From NCBI GenBank assembly GCA_026873275.1, contig JANTUC010000017.1:62001-126000 (forward strand): DNA of 64,000 nt, written 5' to 3'. Source of the stretch: Pseudopithomyces maydicus. Its lineage: Eukaryota; Ascomycota; Dothideomycetes; Pleosporales; Didymosphaeriaceae. Below are positions 1 through 10,492 of this stretch, piece after piece. Below the pieces are notes generated by a model that was not told where the DNA came from, did not search any database, and was given only the letters and a program-made list of their open reading frames with translations. Position numbers and translations under genes: made by a program. The first letter of the stretch is position 1, and each line of letters begins with the position of its first letter.

Positions 1-428
1 GCTTTGAAAAAGCAGCTCTCGAACACGCTCGCTTTGCTGCAGGAAGAAAGAGATAAAAGGGTGGGAGGCGTTGGAGGTGTGGAGGTCGATGTTTGTGTTG
101 GGGTGAGGGCGGGAGGGGGCGCGAAGGGGAATGGGGGGATGGTGTGGAGGAGGGTGGGGTGTGGGTGTTCGGGAGGGGAGGGAGGATCGTCGAGGAGGTG
201 GGAGAGGGGAGTGCGACGGGAGGGGTGGCGGTAGGAGGGAGTATTGCTGCGGGGCTGGGGGGTTCTGCGGTGGTGAGGGGGAGTCAGGGGGGAGTGCGGT
301 GAGGAGTGCGAGTGGGGTGAAGAGTGCGGGATCGAAGAGGGTGGGGTCGAGGTTGAGTTCTTCGTTTGTTGGGTAGATGTAGGGAGGGAGTCTTTGATGC
401 GGGCTCAAGGGTTGGAGTAAGGTGTCAT
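1..428 (-). CDS. Partial Pro/Ser-rich protein, runs off left edge
   Basis: No function is recognised. Read on the minus strand from an ATG at 428 in a good context (preceded by CCACCACCACC), the peptide begins MTPYSNP and meets a stop; adding one C to the GGG/CCC run at 409-411 opens a frame with no stop down to position 1. The resulting peptide contains YIYPTNEELNLDP and LFDPALFTPLALLT, then a Pro-rich stretch, then a polar segment reading LQQSERVREL at the edge. The amino-terminal style resembles fungal transcription regulators, but this is only an impression. A pyrimidine tract ending in CTGCAG near 31-40 could instead be an intron acceptor. Everything depends on the presumed one-base error, so confidence is moderate to low. 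Confidence 0.4.
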
Positions 429-1022
429 GGTGGTGGTGGGTGGAAGAGATTGACGTTGTGGTGGTTGATGATTTGCCTTTGGGGTCATGCTAAGCTTCTT
501 GGTGATTTGCATGGTGGTAGGTTTGGTTGAGCGTCACTGGATACGCTCATACGATGACTGCAGTCCTAGGTTATTGCTTCAGTGGATTGAAATTGAAATT
601 ACCATGGTATCTTGTGTGCAGCTACTACCCGATTCACATTTCGTTATACGTGTAAATCCCCGCAGCACCTTCCTTCCATATCCTTGATGTCGCAGGTCTT
701 CTCTGCTTTGAACAATGCTGTGGTACCTGGCGGACCAGAATACCTATGGGCGCCAGCGACGGAGGTATATCTTTCGAGACAAGTCGAAGGCGACCCTACT
801 TATTCTGAATCTGGTTCTTATTGAGCGGATGGAGCCAGAACATCATGATCGGGGGTGACCCTCTTCACCGGTGAAGATGCGAATGTTATAAACTTGCCTG
901 CAGCGACTGTTAGCTCATTTCCCAGTGCCGATTTTGAATACAGGCCACCAAAAGTCCGACACGCTATCTTTTTGGCGTTATAGATTATCTTGGGCTAAAA
1001 GTAAATTTACGAATTATAAAAC
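429..1022. other. Intergenic, no gene seen
   Basis: About 590 bases between the start of the edge gene and the 3' end of the secreted-protein gene. Short open frames exist on both strands but none has a good start context, motif or codon bias. It presumably carries the promoter of the edge gene and the terminator of the next gene. Confidence 0.6.
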
Positions 1023-2051
1023 TTACTGATATCCCAACTCCTGTTTATGCTGATTGACCAAGTAACCTACAGGCTTCCCGTTTGGTGAACCCAACAGCGC
1101 CTGGCCATCTGCTTCGGAAACGGGAAAGTCGTCACCAGGCCAAACCGAATACTTGCTCTTCTTCTTGTTGGCTAGTGCCCGCTTTATGATGCCCAGCGTC
1201 TCCTTGTTTACGATCCACATCATGAAGATGTATTTTAGGTTACTAGGATTGGGATTTCCGGCGTTTGGATTGCTGCCAGATAGCCAGCCCGCCCATAGCA
1301 AGTCGGAAAGGCTCCGGAACTGCGGGAGATCTTCTGGTCTTATGCTCTGTCCATGTAACTCTCTGTAAGCAATTGATGGGCTGACGGCGACAGAAACCAT
1401 GATCGCCCCAGCTTTGTCTTGCACCCCGAATTTTGCTCGTGCTCCGGTGGCTGGGTGGTCGTGTCCATACGCGGTGTATTCTTGGTCTTTGATGGGAATT
1501 GGCTGGCCTTTCTCGTCCCTAAGATCTTTGACTCCATGGCCGTAGTGGTAGTTCCATATATCATGCCAAGGTTCGATGCCAATGGCGAGGTACTTCATAG
1601 CATCGAGCCAGCCCCGGCCGTAGTAGCTGTCGTATTTGGCGTCGTTGAAGCGCTGGTCAGCATTACGCCATCCCCAAATGTTGAACATCTGATTGTAAAT
1701 GTTGCCCTTCGTGAAGACGCTGTTCGCTGATTGTCGCGGAGGTTTGTACATGGCTCCAGCAGCGATATCTGACTTCCAGAAGGTTTGGTACATCTGAGCG
1801 CCCTTTCCTTGGGCCTTGCGCCATTGCTCGTCGGTAGCCATAGGAATTGGGTCCCAGCTTTCTCTTCGTCCAAAGCGGTGGTTAGACTTGGAGAACACAT
1901 GAGAGAAGTAGGAACTGTTGGGAGCTGCTCCGGTCGGCGGACGCAAGAGGCTCGAGGGAGCACCGAAGATAGGCTTGACAGAGTATGAAGTGGTACCAAT
2001 TGCAAGGTTCGTCAGGCCAGCAAGGGCCGCCATAATGGCGGTGAACTTCAT
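1023..2051 (-). CDS. Secreted protein of unknown function
   Basis: A 342-residue single-exon protein. The start is placed at the ATG at 2051 rather than at the upstream in-frame start at 2171, because it begins a clean signal peptide (MKFTAIMAALAGLTNLAIG, cleavage near residue 19-20). The mature part is rich in Trp, Tyr and Asn (WGWRNADQRFND, GIEPWHDIWNYHYGHG, YTAYGHDHPATGARAKFG) with a His-containing central region and a basic patch (LANKKKSKY) near the C-terminus. It has few cysteines, so it is not a small Cys-rich effector. No family is recognised. The conserved-looking aromatic and His motifs suggest a folded extracellular domain, possibly an enzyme or carbohydrate binder, but this is inference. 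Confidence 0.75.
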   Translation of the reverse strand: MKFTAIMAALAGLTNLAIGTTSYSVKPIFGAPSSLLRPPTGAAPNSSYFSHVFSKSNHRFGRRESWDPIPMATDEQWRKAQGKGAQMYQTFWKSDIAAGAMYKPPRQSANSVFTKGNIYNQMFNIWGWRNADQRFNDAKYDSYYGRGWLDAMKYLAIGIEPWHDIWNYHYGHGVKDLRDEKGQPIPIKDQEYTAYGHDHPATGARAKFGVQDKAGAIMVSVAVSPSIAYRELHGQSIRPEDLPQFRSLSDLLWAGWLSGSNPNAGNPNPSNLKYIFMMWIVNKETLGIIKRALANKKKSKYSVWPGDDFPVSEADGQALLGSPNGKPVGYLVNQHKQELGYQ

Positions 2052-2889
2052 GGCTGGTTGTCGAATGCTGTACAGTTCAATTCTGCAGGTGAGTAGTTGC
2101 ACAGGGTGGGGCCAAGAGAAAGGCGGCCAGGTACGATAACTGTTTCCGAGTTTGCAGGGTCGTGTCTGCATCTATTGGGCTGCGGGAAGGCACCCCTGTG
2201 CGCCTCACTCCAACCCTCATGTGACGTAGTACGCCTGAGTACTGACTGTGCGAATGCATTGTTGATTTCATATACAACATCGATTGAATTATGTTATCGT
2301 CGACTGTCACTGCATACATCTGGAATACTCTTGACGGCTTGAACGATTTGCACGACCGTGTACAGGTGATAGAACAAAAGTCACTCTGGACCTCGGTGAA
2401 GATTCATTGTATGAATTTTGTATCAGGCTTCGCTGGTGACAGGATAAGGCAGATTTGCGTGTGGCGACTGCCAACGTGGCAACTATCTGATTCCACAGCA
2501 TACCAACTGCCTATACGACTTTCTTTCTACAGTGAACATCAGCTAATGGTCAGTGAACACGCATCTTGAAACACGCAGTGCGCTCTTGAAATACGATGAG
2601 GGCCTCCGAGATCGCAATTAAGCCCACCTGCCCCTGTGACTTGGATAGAATTACAGATGACTATAACGTTTTATTCACTATTCATCGCAAGCTTCATGCT
2701 AGAAATTTCGATGATTCTTTCAACAAATGATTAATGGCTCACAAAGTCGGTAGATCTATCATATTGCAATTTCCAAGGATATTCATCCTGGCCCTATGTA
2801 TACCTCAGACCTTTTATATAGCTCTTCGTAATCTGTTCTTGTGGTACCCATCATAATTGCACAAGTATCACAAGGATTGAAGGAGAAAA
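2052..2889. promoter_or_regulatory. Divergent intergenic region
   Basis: It separates the secreted-protein gene (minus) from the small protein at 2890 (plus) and should hold both promoters. A TATA-like TTTTATATA lies near 2811-2819, about 75 bases before the ATG at 2890. No other element or gene is recognised. Confidence 0.5.
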
Positions 2890-3270
2890 ATGCCAGTCTT
2901 TAAGGGCAAACTTACAATCGCTGCAATACAGAATGTCGACGCCATCTCCACCCACATCGACGATCTCTTCTCCCAAGCCGTGAATCTCTTCCACGAAACA
3001 CAAAGTGCACTCGTGATATCTGAACGCGAACATGCATCTATCAAATTCCTAGCTGTGAGAGATCGTGTTCAGGGTGAGATTGAGAGGCTAAAGGAAGAGG
3101 CTGAGAAGCTGGACTTGACGGCTGTGGCGGGGATGTATGCCGTGGCTGGATACACGAAGGACCAGTGTATCATAAGGGCAAAAGAGGACCTTTTGGGGCT
3201 GCAAGACGGAATAGGGAAGACAGAGGAGCTGATGCAGAGAATGGTTGCGGACGTAGTGTACGGTGTCTGA
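2890..3270 (+). CDS. Small helical protein, unknown
   Basis: A 126-residue intronless protein whose ATG follows AGAAAA. It is acidic, nearly all predicted helix, with heptad-like stretches (VQGEIERLKEEAEKLDL near 60-76 and LLGLQDGIGKTEELMQRM near 100-118) that suggest a short coiled coil. It has no signal peptide, no transmembrane segment and a single Cys. It lies beside two other small genes of similar size (3366-3788 and 4535-4987), which are paralogous to each other; this one shares their size and helical nature but no convincing alignment. No function is recognised. Confidence 0.6.
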   Translation: MPVFKGKLTIAAIQNVDAISTHIDDLFSQAVNLFHETQSALVISEREHASIKFLAVRDRVQGEIERLKEEAEKLDLTAVAGMYAVAGYTKDQCIIRAKEDLLGLQDGIGKTEELMQRMVADVVYGV

Positions 3271-3365
3271 GGTGTTGAGGCAGGCAGTATCTGCAAATTG
3301 TAATGTTACAATGCAATCATGGAAACTACAAATGCAACATCACTAAGAACACACAAAGACCCCGC

Positions 3366-3788
3366 TTACATCCTTCTCCACTCAAACGGCGACTCACTCC
3401 TCAACCTCCACACCTGCTCCCTATCCAAATAAGATTTCGCCCGGTAACACAACAGCCCCAGCTTATCCCCTTCCACAACCCACTCTTCCTGCGCTCTTTC
3501 TCTTCTTGAAGCCAGAGTGTCATGCTCTAGAAGGAATGTGCAGTCTGCAATCTCCATGAGAGCATTGAACAGCACTTGGTGGCGACATATCAAGTGCTTG
3601 ATCATAGAAGCTAGTCTCTGCTTGGAGTTATGGCTGAGGAGTAATTCATCGTCAGGGAGCGTTTGGTAGCAGCGGAGGAGTGACGCGAGATCGTTTTTCC
3701 TGTTTGTAATGTCGAGCTTGATGGTTGTGCAAGACTGGAGGCCGGCCAGGCTGGTGGAGAGATCGTGGTGGGCGGGAAGGTCGGACAT
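3366..3788 (-). CDS. Small unknown protein, paralogue of 4535-4987
   Basis: A 140-residue intronless protein beginning MSDLPAHHD. It is mostly helical, with an N-terminal segment LASLLRCYQTLPDDELLLS and a C-terminal signature of the form Lys-x-Tyr-Leu-x-x-Glu-x-Val-Trp-x-Leu-Arg ending PFEWRRM. The same signature ends the protein at 4535-4987 (EEEVGELRR then PHFEWGARCEM), and both share an Arg-x-x-x-Leu-Phe segment (RHQVLFNAL versus RRGALFAQY) about 60 residues earlier and a Trp/Glu segment between. It is convergent with the gene at 2890, with 95 bases between the stop codons. No function is recognised and no signal peptide is present, so it is likely intracellular. Confidence 0.65.
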   Translation of the reverse strand: MSDLPAHHDLSTSLAGLQSCTTIKLDITNRKNDLASLLRCYQTLPDDELLLSHNSKQRLASMIKHLICRHQVLFNALMEIADCTFLLEHDTLASRRERAQEEWVVEGDKLGLLCYRAKSYLDREQVWRLRSESPFEWRRM

Positions 3789-4534
3789 GGTAAGTAGTAG
3801 ATACGAATGCTGAATATGGACAAAGCGGGGAAATGGTAAATCTATAAACTCTTGCGGTGTTTTCAGATTGGGGTTCTTGCGATCATTGAATTTGAGCTTG
3901 AAACTGTGACGTGGGGGAATGAATGTGCTTAAAACTCTTTGCTAGACAAATAGAAGTCGTGCAGGGAAAACTTCAGTTGATTCCGCATTATTTTCAAGGT
4001 CATGAAGCGCGAAGCTTCGTTGTCCTGATACTTTCTTTTGGTCGTCCGCACAGTGCGCATTAGACATCTCAAATATGTGCGACCCGACTCACATGTGATA
4101 AACTCCCAATCTGGTGATTCGAATATGCGGTAGTCTGTGTCTATTTCTGTTTTGTTTTCGCTGTGACCGATCGAAGCAGAAAACGAGGCCCGCAACGCTT
4201 ATTCACACGATAAACACTCGTTCACTGTGACGCAGTCCCGGGGTAAGTAACAGGCAAACAAACGCGTTGTTTCAACGCTATACCGACACTGCTTCACCCA
4301 CACATTAGGCCAATCATCCCGCCGTCACATGACTTCAGATCCATCTCCAATCGCACTCTCTTCCTTATATAAATAATCCCTTCCTTAAAATCCACCCAAG
4401 TACAATAAACATACGTATAATCAACACAACACACTCCACCCACCCAAACAATCGCGTCAAGCCCAAACATTCCCGCCACCGACCAAACACCATCACACAT
4501 ACATACATACACACATACCCAAAACCTACCCACC
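3789..4534. promoter_or_regulatory. Divergent promoter of the small paralogue pair
   Basis: This 746-base region lies between two divergently transcribed paralogues and should hold both promoters. A consensus TATATAAA is at 4366-4373, about 165 bases before the ATG at 4535. The 4380-4530 leader is CA-rich with few G, as in highly expressed fungal leaders. A minus frame near 3929-4195 has no ATG at its start and was not called. Confidence 0.5.
4366..4373 (+). promoter_or_regulatory. TATA box of the gene at 4535
   Basis: Perfect TATATAAA upstream of a CA-rich leader, about 162-169 bases before the start codon. Confidence 0.55.
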
Positions 4535-4987
4535 ATGTCCCCAGAAGACATCACCAACCAGGCCCTCACCTCCCTCTCCCTCACCACCACCATCCCACCC
4601 TCCCCCACCGCCACCAGCGCCATCGCCGCCCTCCGCTCCCTCCGCTCACAAATTCACCCTCTCACCTCCCCAACCTCTCTCGCATTCCGCCCCGACCGCA
4701 GCCTGCTCGCCGAGTGGCGCGCGGGCCGCTTCGCGCTGCTTTCGGAGCTGCTGCAGCGGCGCGGCGCGCTGTTCGCGCAGTACAAGAGGGTGCTTGTGGG
4801 GAAGGAGAGGGAGTATGGTGGGGTTGGTGGCGTGGAGGCGCGGATGCTGTGGGAGGAGGTGCAGAGGGAGCTGGGGGTTGTGCTGGGTGCTTTGGTTCGG
4901 GGGAAGGTGTTTAGCGAGGAGGAGGTTGGGGAGTTGAGGAGGAGGACGGAGCCGCATTTTGAGTGGGGGGCGAGGTGCGAGATGTGA
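4535..4987 (+). CDS. Small unknown protein, paralogue of 3366-3788
   Basis: A 150-residue intronless protein with ATG in the context CCCACC. Residues 1-55 are Thr/Ser/Pro-rich and probably disordered. Residues 60-150 form an Arg/Glu-rich helical domain (LLAEWRAGRFALLSELLQRR, MLWEEVQRELG) ending in the EEEVGELRR...PHFEWG signature shared with the protein at 3366-3788. The start is supported by the strong context and a TATA box upstream. Base use changes within the gene, from C-rich third positions in the first half to G-rich ones in the second. The frame is intact. Function is unknown. Confidence 0.7.
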   Translation: MSPEDITNQALTSLSLTTTIPPSPTATSAIAALRSLRSQIHPLTSPTSLAFRPDRSLLAEWRAGRFALLSELLQRRGALFAQYKRVLVGKEREYGGVGGVEARMLWEEVQRELGVVLGALVRGKVFSEEEVGELRRRTEPHFEWGARCEM

Positions 4988-5903
4988 GTTTTGGGTGGGT
5001 GGGGAAGTGCGTTGCTAACTGAGAGAAGGGATAAGTAGGTTGGATGGTTTGAGTGGGAAGGATTAATCGGGTCTCGGTGGCACCTATCTCTAGAGGTGAG
5101 CCTCACGGTGGATCGCTTTGAAACAGCATATCGGTTCTGCCTGGGAGATCATTAGTCTTATACAGTAATGGATTTTACAGATAATGATATTTCTGGAGAT
5201 CTCCGCTTGAATACATGACTGTTTTGAGTCGCAGAACGTGTTGCAATTCATACACTCTAATGTAGATTTGTGAATGATTTGCCTGCCTAAGAAGTGCCAA
5301 TTCAGCTCGTACAAAACTTGTATTTAGGGTTGTTTTTTTTTTTAAAGAAAAGCGGCAGCATAGCAGCTGGGTATAGATATCTAATGGTTGAAAAAAATGC
5401 GTACAAAACGCAATTAACTAAACCACTGCTGTTTCTTCTTTTGCAAAACTTGAATACACAACCCTAAACAACTACACAGTTAGAGAAATGAAACTGCTCA
5501 TCTAATCTATCTACTGCTATGAAATAACACCATTTCCTCGCTGTTGAATGTGTAATAATACTTCTTCCATCGTCATCTTCTATCCCCGACGTTAGTTAAG
5601 TCTAACGAATTCTTTCCGGCGTCTCATACTTCACTCCGACCTCTTTCTCCAACAGTTCAAGTACCCATGTGTGTGCTAAAAGATCCACGGTGAAATTGCA
5701 TTCTTTTACCCATACAGATCGCTTTAGAATAAGAATGTTGATATTGAATCGTCATTTCATCGTATATATACAGTAATTGTTGGTCTGTTCGTGCTTCGGT
5801 CGATGGACTTTTAACCTTGGACTTTTCACTATTTCCAGATTTCTTTAACAATGCTGCTGCTTTTATTGCTGATCTCCTAGGACTAGCAATTCTTCTCCTC
5901 TCT
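4988..5903. other. Convergent intergenic region, no gene seen
   Basis: It lies between the 3' ends of the gene at 4535 and the acetoacetyl-CoA synthetase gene. It is AT-rich with a T11 tract at about 5331-5341. No coding signal; it should contain both terminators. Confidence 0.6.
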
Positions 5904-8221
5904 TTACAGCTTACTCTGCAGCTTCCCTTCCTTCTCTCGTTTGATCATCTCCAAAAGGTCCTCCACCTTCGCAAACTGATAGTAAAATTGCAAGCTCTCC
6001 GGATTCGCCAACGTTCCACTCGGTTTTACCACCTTCCCGCTCACGATCTGCTTAACAGGTAACTCGACCTTCTTCCCATTGACCGTAGCCTGCATCCCAT
6101 TAGCTGCATCTCTCCACACAAGATATCACTCACCGGTATGTCCCACGTCTGGAACACATATCTCGGGACATGTCTCTTGCTCCTCTCCTCTGCAATCTTC
6201 TCCTTCACGCGCCCCACTAGTGCCTCCGTAAACCTCTCCCCCTCCTTCATCTTCAAAAACAACATCACACTCTCATCGTCATCACCAGGCCTCCTCTGCC
6301 CCACACACACGCTATCCGCCACCTCCCCAAAATGCGTCTCCACCACCGAGTAAATATCGCTACTTCCAAACCGCACCCCACTCGGATTCAGCACCCCGTC
6401 GGCCCGCCCCAGGAACAAAATCTGCCCCGTCCCCGGATGCCGCATGATGAAATCCCCATGCGTCCACACGTGGTCGAACCGCGCGTAGTACGCATCGTGG
6501 TATCGCGCCCCGGTGTCATCCCCCCAGAACCCCACGGGCTGGTTCGGAAACGACGCCGTGGCCACGAGCTCCCCGGCTCGCCGTCTGGCACCGCGCGACC
6601 CGGTCCCGACTCGACGAGGGCGTCGTACACTTCTACTTTGATGCCGAGCGCGGGGCCCTGGCACCCGCCAACGTGGACGGGGTCCAGCGGGTTCATGATG
6701 CCGAAGCAGCCCGCGAGGTCGGTGCCGCCGGAGATGTTGCGGAGGTGGACGGCGGGCGGGAAGGCGGTGTCGTAGAACCATTCGAAGAGGGAGTCTGAGA
6801 GGACCATGCCGGTTGTGCAGACGGAGCGGAGGGCGGAGAGGTCGAATTGCGTGCGGGGGGCAATGGAGAGCTTTTGGAGCTCGTGGAGGAAGCGGGGGGA
6901 GGTGCCGAGGTCGGTGACGCGTTGGGAGGAGAGGAGGGAGAGGAAGGCGAGGGGCGTGGGGTGGAAGGGGGAGCCGTCGTAGAAGATGGAGCGCGAGCCG
7001 GAGATGAGGGATTGGATGCTGACGAGGTACATGATCCAGCCGGTCTGGGGGTGTTAGGTGCACATGTATGTATTGGGTTGAGATGGTGGGCAAGGGTGGA
7101 TATGAAGAGATGGCGGGGTTTCACACTCACAGTTGTGTATTGCAGCATCTGCCATGTCCGTTAGCAATCGTCTTTCTCGTCTCAACATGGAATTCAGAGA
7201 AGAGGAAACCCATGACACACATACCACGCTATCAGGCCCCATCTCCTTATGCAACTTCTCTTCCTTCACCACATTAATCAGCACCCCTCCCACACTATGC
7301 ACAATGCACTTGGGCACCCCCGTCGTCCCACTACTATACACGACCAAAAACGGATCCCTAAACGCCACCCTCTCAAACCTACACTCCTCATCGCCCCCCG
7401 CGACCTCAACAAACTCCTCCACCGACACCGCCCTCCTCAACCCCCCAACGTCCACCGTTCCCCCCTCAAACCTCCCCTGCACCACCACCCCCTCAAACCC
7501 CCCCACCCCCTCCATCCCCTCCACAATCTCCCCAATCTTCCCCCTCAGATCCACCGCCCGCCCATTATACACCGCCCAGTCGTCCGCAAACACCCACCGC
7601 GGCCGAATCTGCACCAGCCGCTCCAGAATCCCCTTGACGCCCATATCCGTGCTGCTGGACGAAAACAGCGCCCCGACGCTCGCCGCCGCCATGAAGCACA
7701 CGAACGTGTCCACGCTCGTGCTCGCCACCACCGCGACGCGATCCCCTTGCGCACCCCCTTCTCCGCATCGCGTTGCCCAGGCGGCCGACGCGCCGCCGGA
7801 TGTCGCCCCAGGTGAAATGTCGTATCTCTGTAGCGCCCTCGCGGACCTGCGAGACTGCCATCTTGGCGTCTTCCTTGTTGCGCGTGGTGCGTTTGGAGGG
7901 GTCGGCCGGGTCCGCCGAGTAGAGGATGTTCTCTGCGAAGTTGAGGCGCGTGCCGTGGAACCAGTGGGGGAGGGAGTCCATTGGGGCGGTGGTGTCGACG
8001 GGGGTGGTGAAGGAGCCTGAGTGGATGAGCTGGGCGGTGTCCCACATGAGGGACCAGAAGAGGGTGCGGGATGGGCCTGTGCTCCAGGTGTAGAGGTCCG
8101 AGTAGGAGGTTAGGTTGAGGTTGTGTTTTGCGTTGGCGCGTTGCATGAAGGCGTGCATTGCAGTGGAGGTTGGGGATGGGTGGTCCCAGAGTTTGCGGGG
8201 GGTGGGGTGGGAGGAGGCCAT
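5904..8221 (-). CDS. Acetoacetyl-CoA synthetase (acetoacetate--CoA ligase), frame broken three times
   Basis: An ANL-superfamily adenylating enzyme that activates acetoacetate to acetoacetyl-CoA with ATP, usually cytosolic, feeding sterol and fatty-acid synthesis. Exons on the minus strand: 8221-7225, 7148-7131 (18 nt), 7044-6134 and 6089-5904, with introns of 76, 86 and 44 bp. Visible motifs are the N-terminal cap (LPHWFHGTRLNFAENIL), the P-loop YSSGTTGVPK, TTGWIMY across the microexon, ISGGTDLAGCF, HGDFIMRHPGTGQI with FLGRADGVLNPSGVRF, and the C-terminal VELPVKQIVSGK carrying the probable catalytic Lys. The frame breaks at C-runs 7754-7758, 7743-7746 and 6571-6574; adding one base to each gives exactly 704 codons plus stop, the family's usual length of about 650-700. 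Either assembly errors or an inactive gene; the first is favoured because every motif is intact. Confidence 0.88.
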
Positions 8222-9417
8222 GGTTGGGGAGGATGGAAGGGTTGTAGGGATTTGGATTGGGATTTTGGGCGTGGGGTTTGTATATGTATATGTATGAGAG
8301 TGTTATATGTGATGAGGGCATAAGAACATGGATGTATGCGTGTATGTACAGTACAGTGCCGGGTAGGTTTGTACTCGTACCGGCAATTGCGAATGCGGGG
8401 CATGCAGATAGCCGGCTGGAGGGACGGACCGTGGCCGTGATGGTATTCACCGAGGGCATTCAGCTCATCCCCCTACCATTTTTCCATTTGATTGTCCGGG
8501 CAGAGCATCACAGCGCTCGTCCTCGTATCAGGATACATGACTGACTGTGTGGTCAGGCTAGCGCCGTTTCGCTCGTACCGCACGCACAAGCTGCTAACAG
8601 CATACATGTATGTACATTACAAAGATACATAATATCAAGTTATCAAGTACATGAGTGCAATCGAATCTCTACAGATTCATAAAAATGCACACAAACGCAC
8701 ACATACACAGTCCTACACACAGACGCACCCCTACCTATCTTTAGCACGATACAAATGCAAAACGCGTCGTCCCAAACCGGTGCCCCCCACGCGTCAACCT
8801 CGGTACGCCCACCCCTGCCCACACGTGCCACCGCGTTTCTCTCTATGTACTTACTTACCTCGTCTACACACCCCGATCCACAAAAAAACATACTACCTAC
8901 CTACCCACCACACCCACTCCACTCCCCCGATCGTCTCCACCCGCCTCACCTCACATCACCTCACGTCCGCGCATCATCTCATCTCATCTCACACCACCGC
9001 CATCTTCGCCATCTATCTCAATCTCAATTTCGAAGATTTTTTTTACGCTCTCATCTCATCTCTACCATCTATGCGTCATTTCGTTTTAGCGGAGAATATA
9101 ATTACCGCAGGCGGGATGCGATAGGAAACGTGGTGAGGATGGCATCTCGGCGAGAGAAGGCTCATGCGCGTGTGGGCGTTTCAAGTAGAAGGGGTGTTAT
9201 CGAGGGTATGCTGAGGAGGTGTGGAAATGAGGGGAGATGGGCAGATAGGATGGGGATCTAGCGGGAGCGGGATCGATTTTTCCCTCGATCTACTTGCGAG
9301 GTTTTTTTTTCTTGGAAGGAAGGGAGGGAGGTTGGGGAGGTAGGTAGGTAGGTAGGTATGGCGGTGAGCACACTGGCACGCACTCCACACATCTCCACTC
9401 CACTCCCCTCCCAAGCA

Positions 9418-9448
9418 GGCAAGGCAAGGCAAGGCAAGGCAAGGCAAG
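9418..9448. repeat. (AAGGC)n pentamer repeat
   Basis: Five to six copies of AAGGC/GGCAA in direct tandem. Confidence 0.9.
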
Positions 9449-10430
9449 CACCACCACGGGCCTCCCTCCGTTCCGCTTCCAAGCTCACCAAAAGCGAACA
9501 CGACCCTCTCTCTCCTCTCTCCCCTTCAACCGCCGCGCCCACCATCCCCAAAACAAACCCAAGTACCCACTCCCTTCTTCGCGCCTTCGAAACTACGGGT
9601 CGTCGCCTCGCCACGACTCGCGCGCCCCCACCGGCCATCCCCATCGCAGCAACGCCACGCTAGCCCAGCAGCCCGAGCGCAAGACGGATGGAGAAAGGCA
9701 GGGTCGCAGGGAGGTCGCTGGATGGACCCGCTGGACCCGCTGGACCCTCATGCGGGTGGATCGATAGTGTGTTATATCCTATCCTATTCCTATCCTGTTC
9801 CTATCCCATTCCCATCTCCATACCATGCAGGTCTACCGCGGCGGGTAAGTTGTTAGGTTGTTAGTTAGTTAGTTAGTTGGATACATACATAGACACTGTA
9901 CAAATTTTCGCACATGGCATGTACGTATGTACGGTACGTAAGTACGTAGCTAAGTAGGTAGGTAGATACGTACCCGTGCACCCGATCGCTGCCCCCGACC
10001 GACACGACCGACACGACCGACAACAAGCATACCCTGCGCCCGTTGCGGTGCCCAAGTACACTTGGTCCTCACCACCGTTGCCGGGCGGCGATCGCGCGCG
10101 GCTGTGCTGTGCTGTGCTGTGTGATTGTGTCGTGGCGTGGCGCACTGCATTGCACTGCGTTGCGTTGCGTTGCGTCGTGTGTGATGGCGCCGGCAGGAAC
10201 GTACCTGTATGAGAAAACAAAATATATATATGTATATATATATGCGCGTTTAGCATGTATGTATGTATGTATGCATGTACATATACATGTAGTGTGGTCT
10301 GTTCTCCGCGCACGCTCCGATCGCGTTTACTCGCTGTGTCCCTCGCTCTGTGTCCCTCTGCCTCGCTCTCCCTCTGCCTCCGGGCGGCTAAATTTACACA
10401 TGACCGCGTGGACGGGTAAGTACCTAGGTG

Positions 10431-10492
10431 GGTACGGTACGTAAGGTAAGGTACGGTACGGTACCTATCTATGCACGGTACGGTACGGTGGT
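10431..10492. repeat. (GGTAC)n repeat cluster
   Basis: Clustered GGTACGGTAC units interrupted by GTAAGGTAAG, rich in the self-complementary GTAC. Confidence 0.85.

Noticed and set aside
3929..4195. 88-residue minus-strand frame in the paralogue promoter
   Set aside because: It starts with a non-ATG codon and lies in an expected promoter; sequence looks peptide-like but no family or splice partner was found.
7249..8020. Long plus-strand open frames opposite the acetoacetyl-CoA synthetase gene
   Set aside because: They are antisense shadows rich in Pro/His/Thr produced by the strong third-position bias of the real gene; they have no motifs.
5904..8221. Calling acetoacetyl-CoA synthetase a pseudogene
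   Set aside because: All three defects are single missing bases in C/G runs, every catalytic motif is intact and unrelated genes show the same defect, so assembly error is more likely than decay.
9358..9663. 101-residue plus frame over the AAGGC repeat
   Set aside because: The central part is translated pentamer repeat and there is no motif or splice support.
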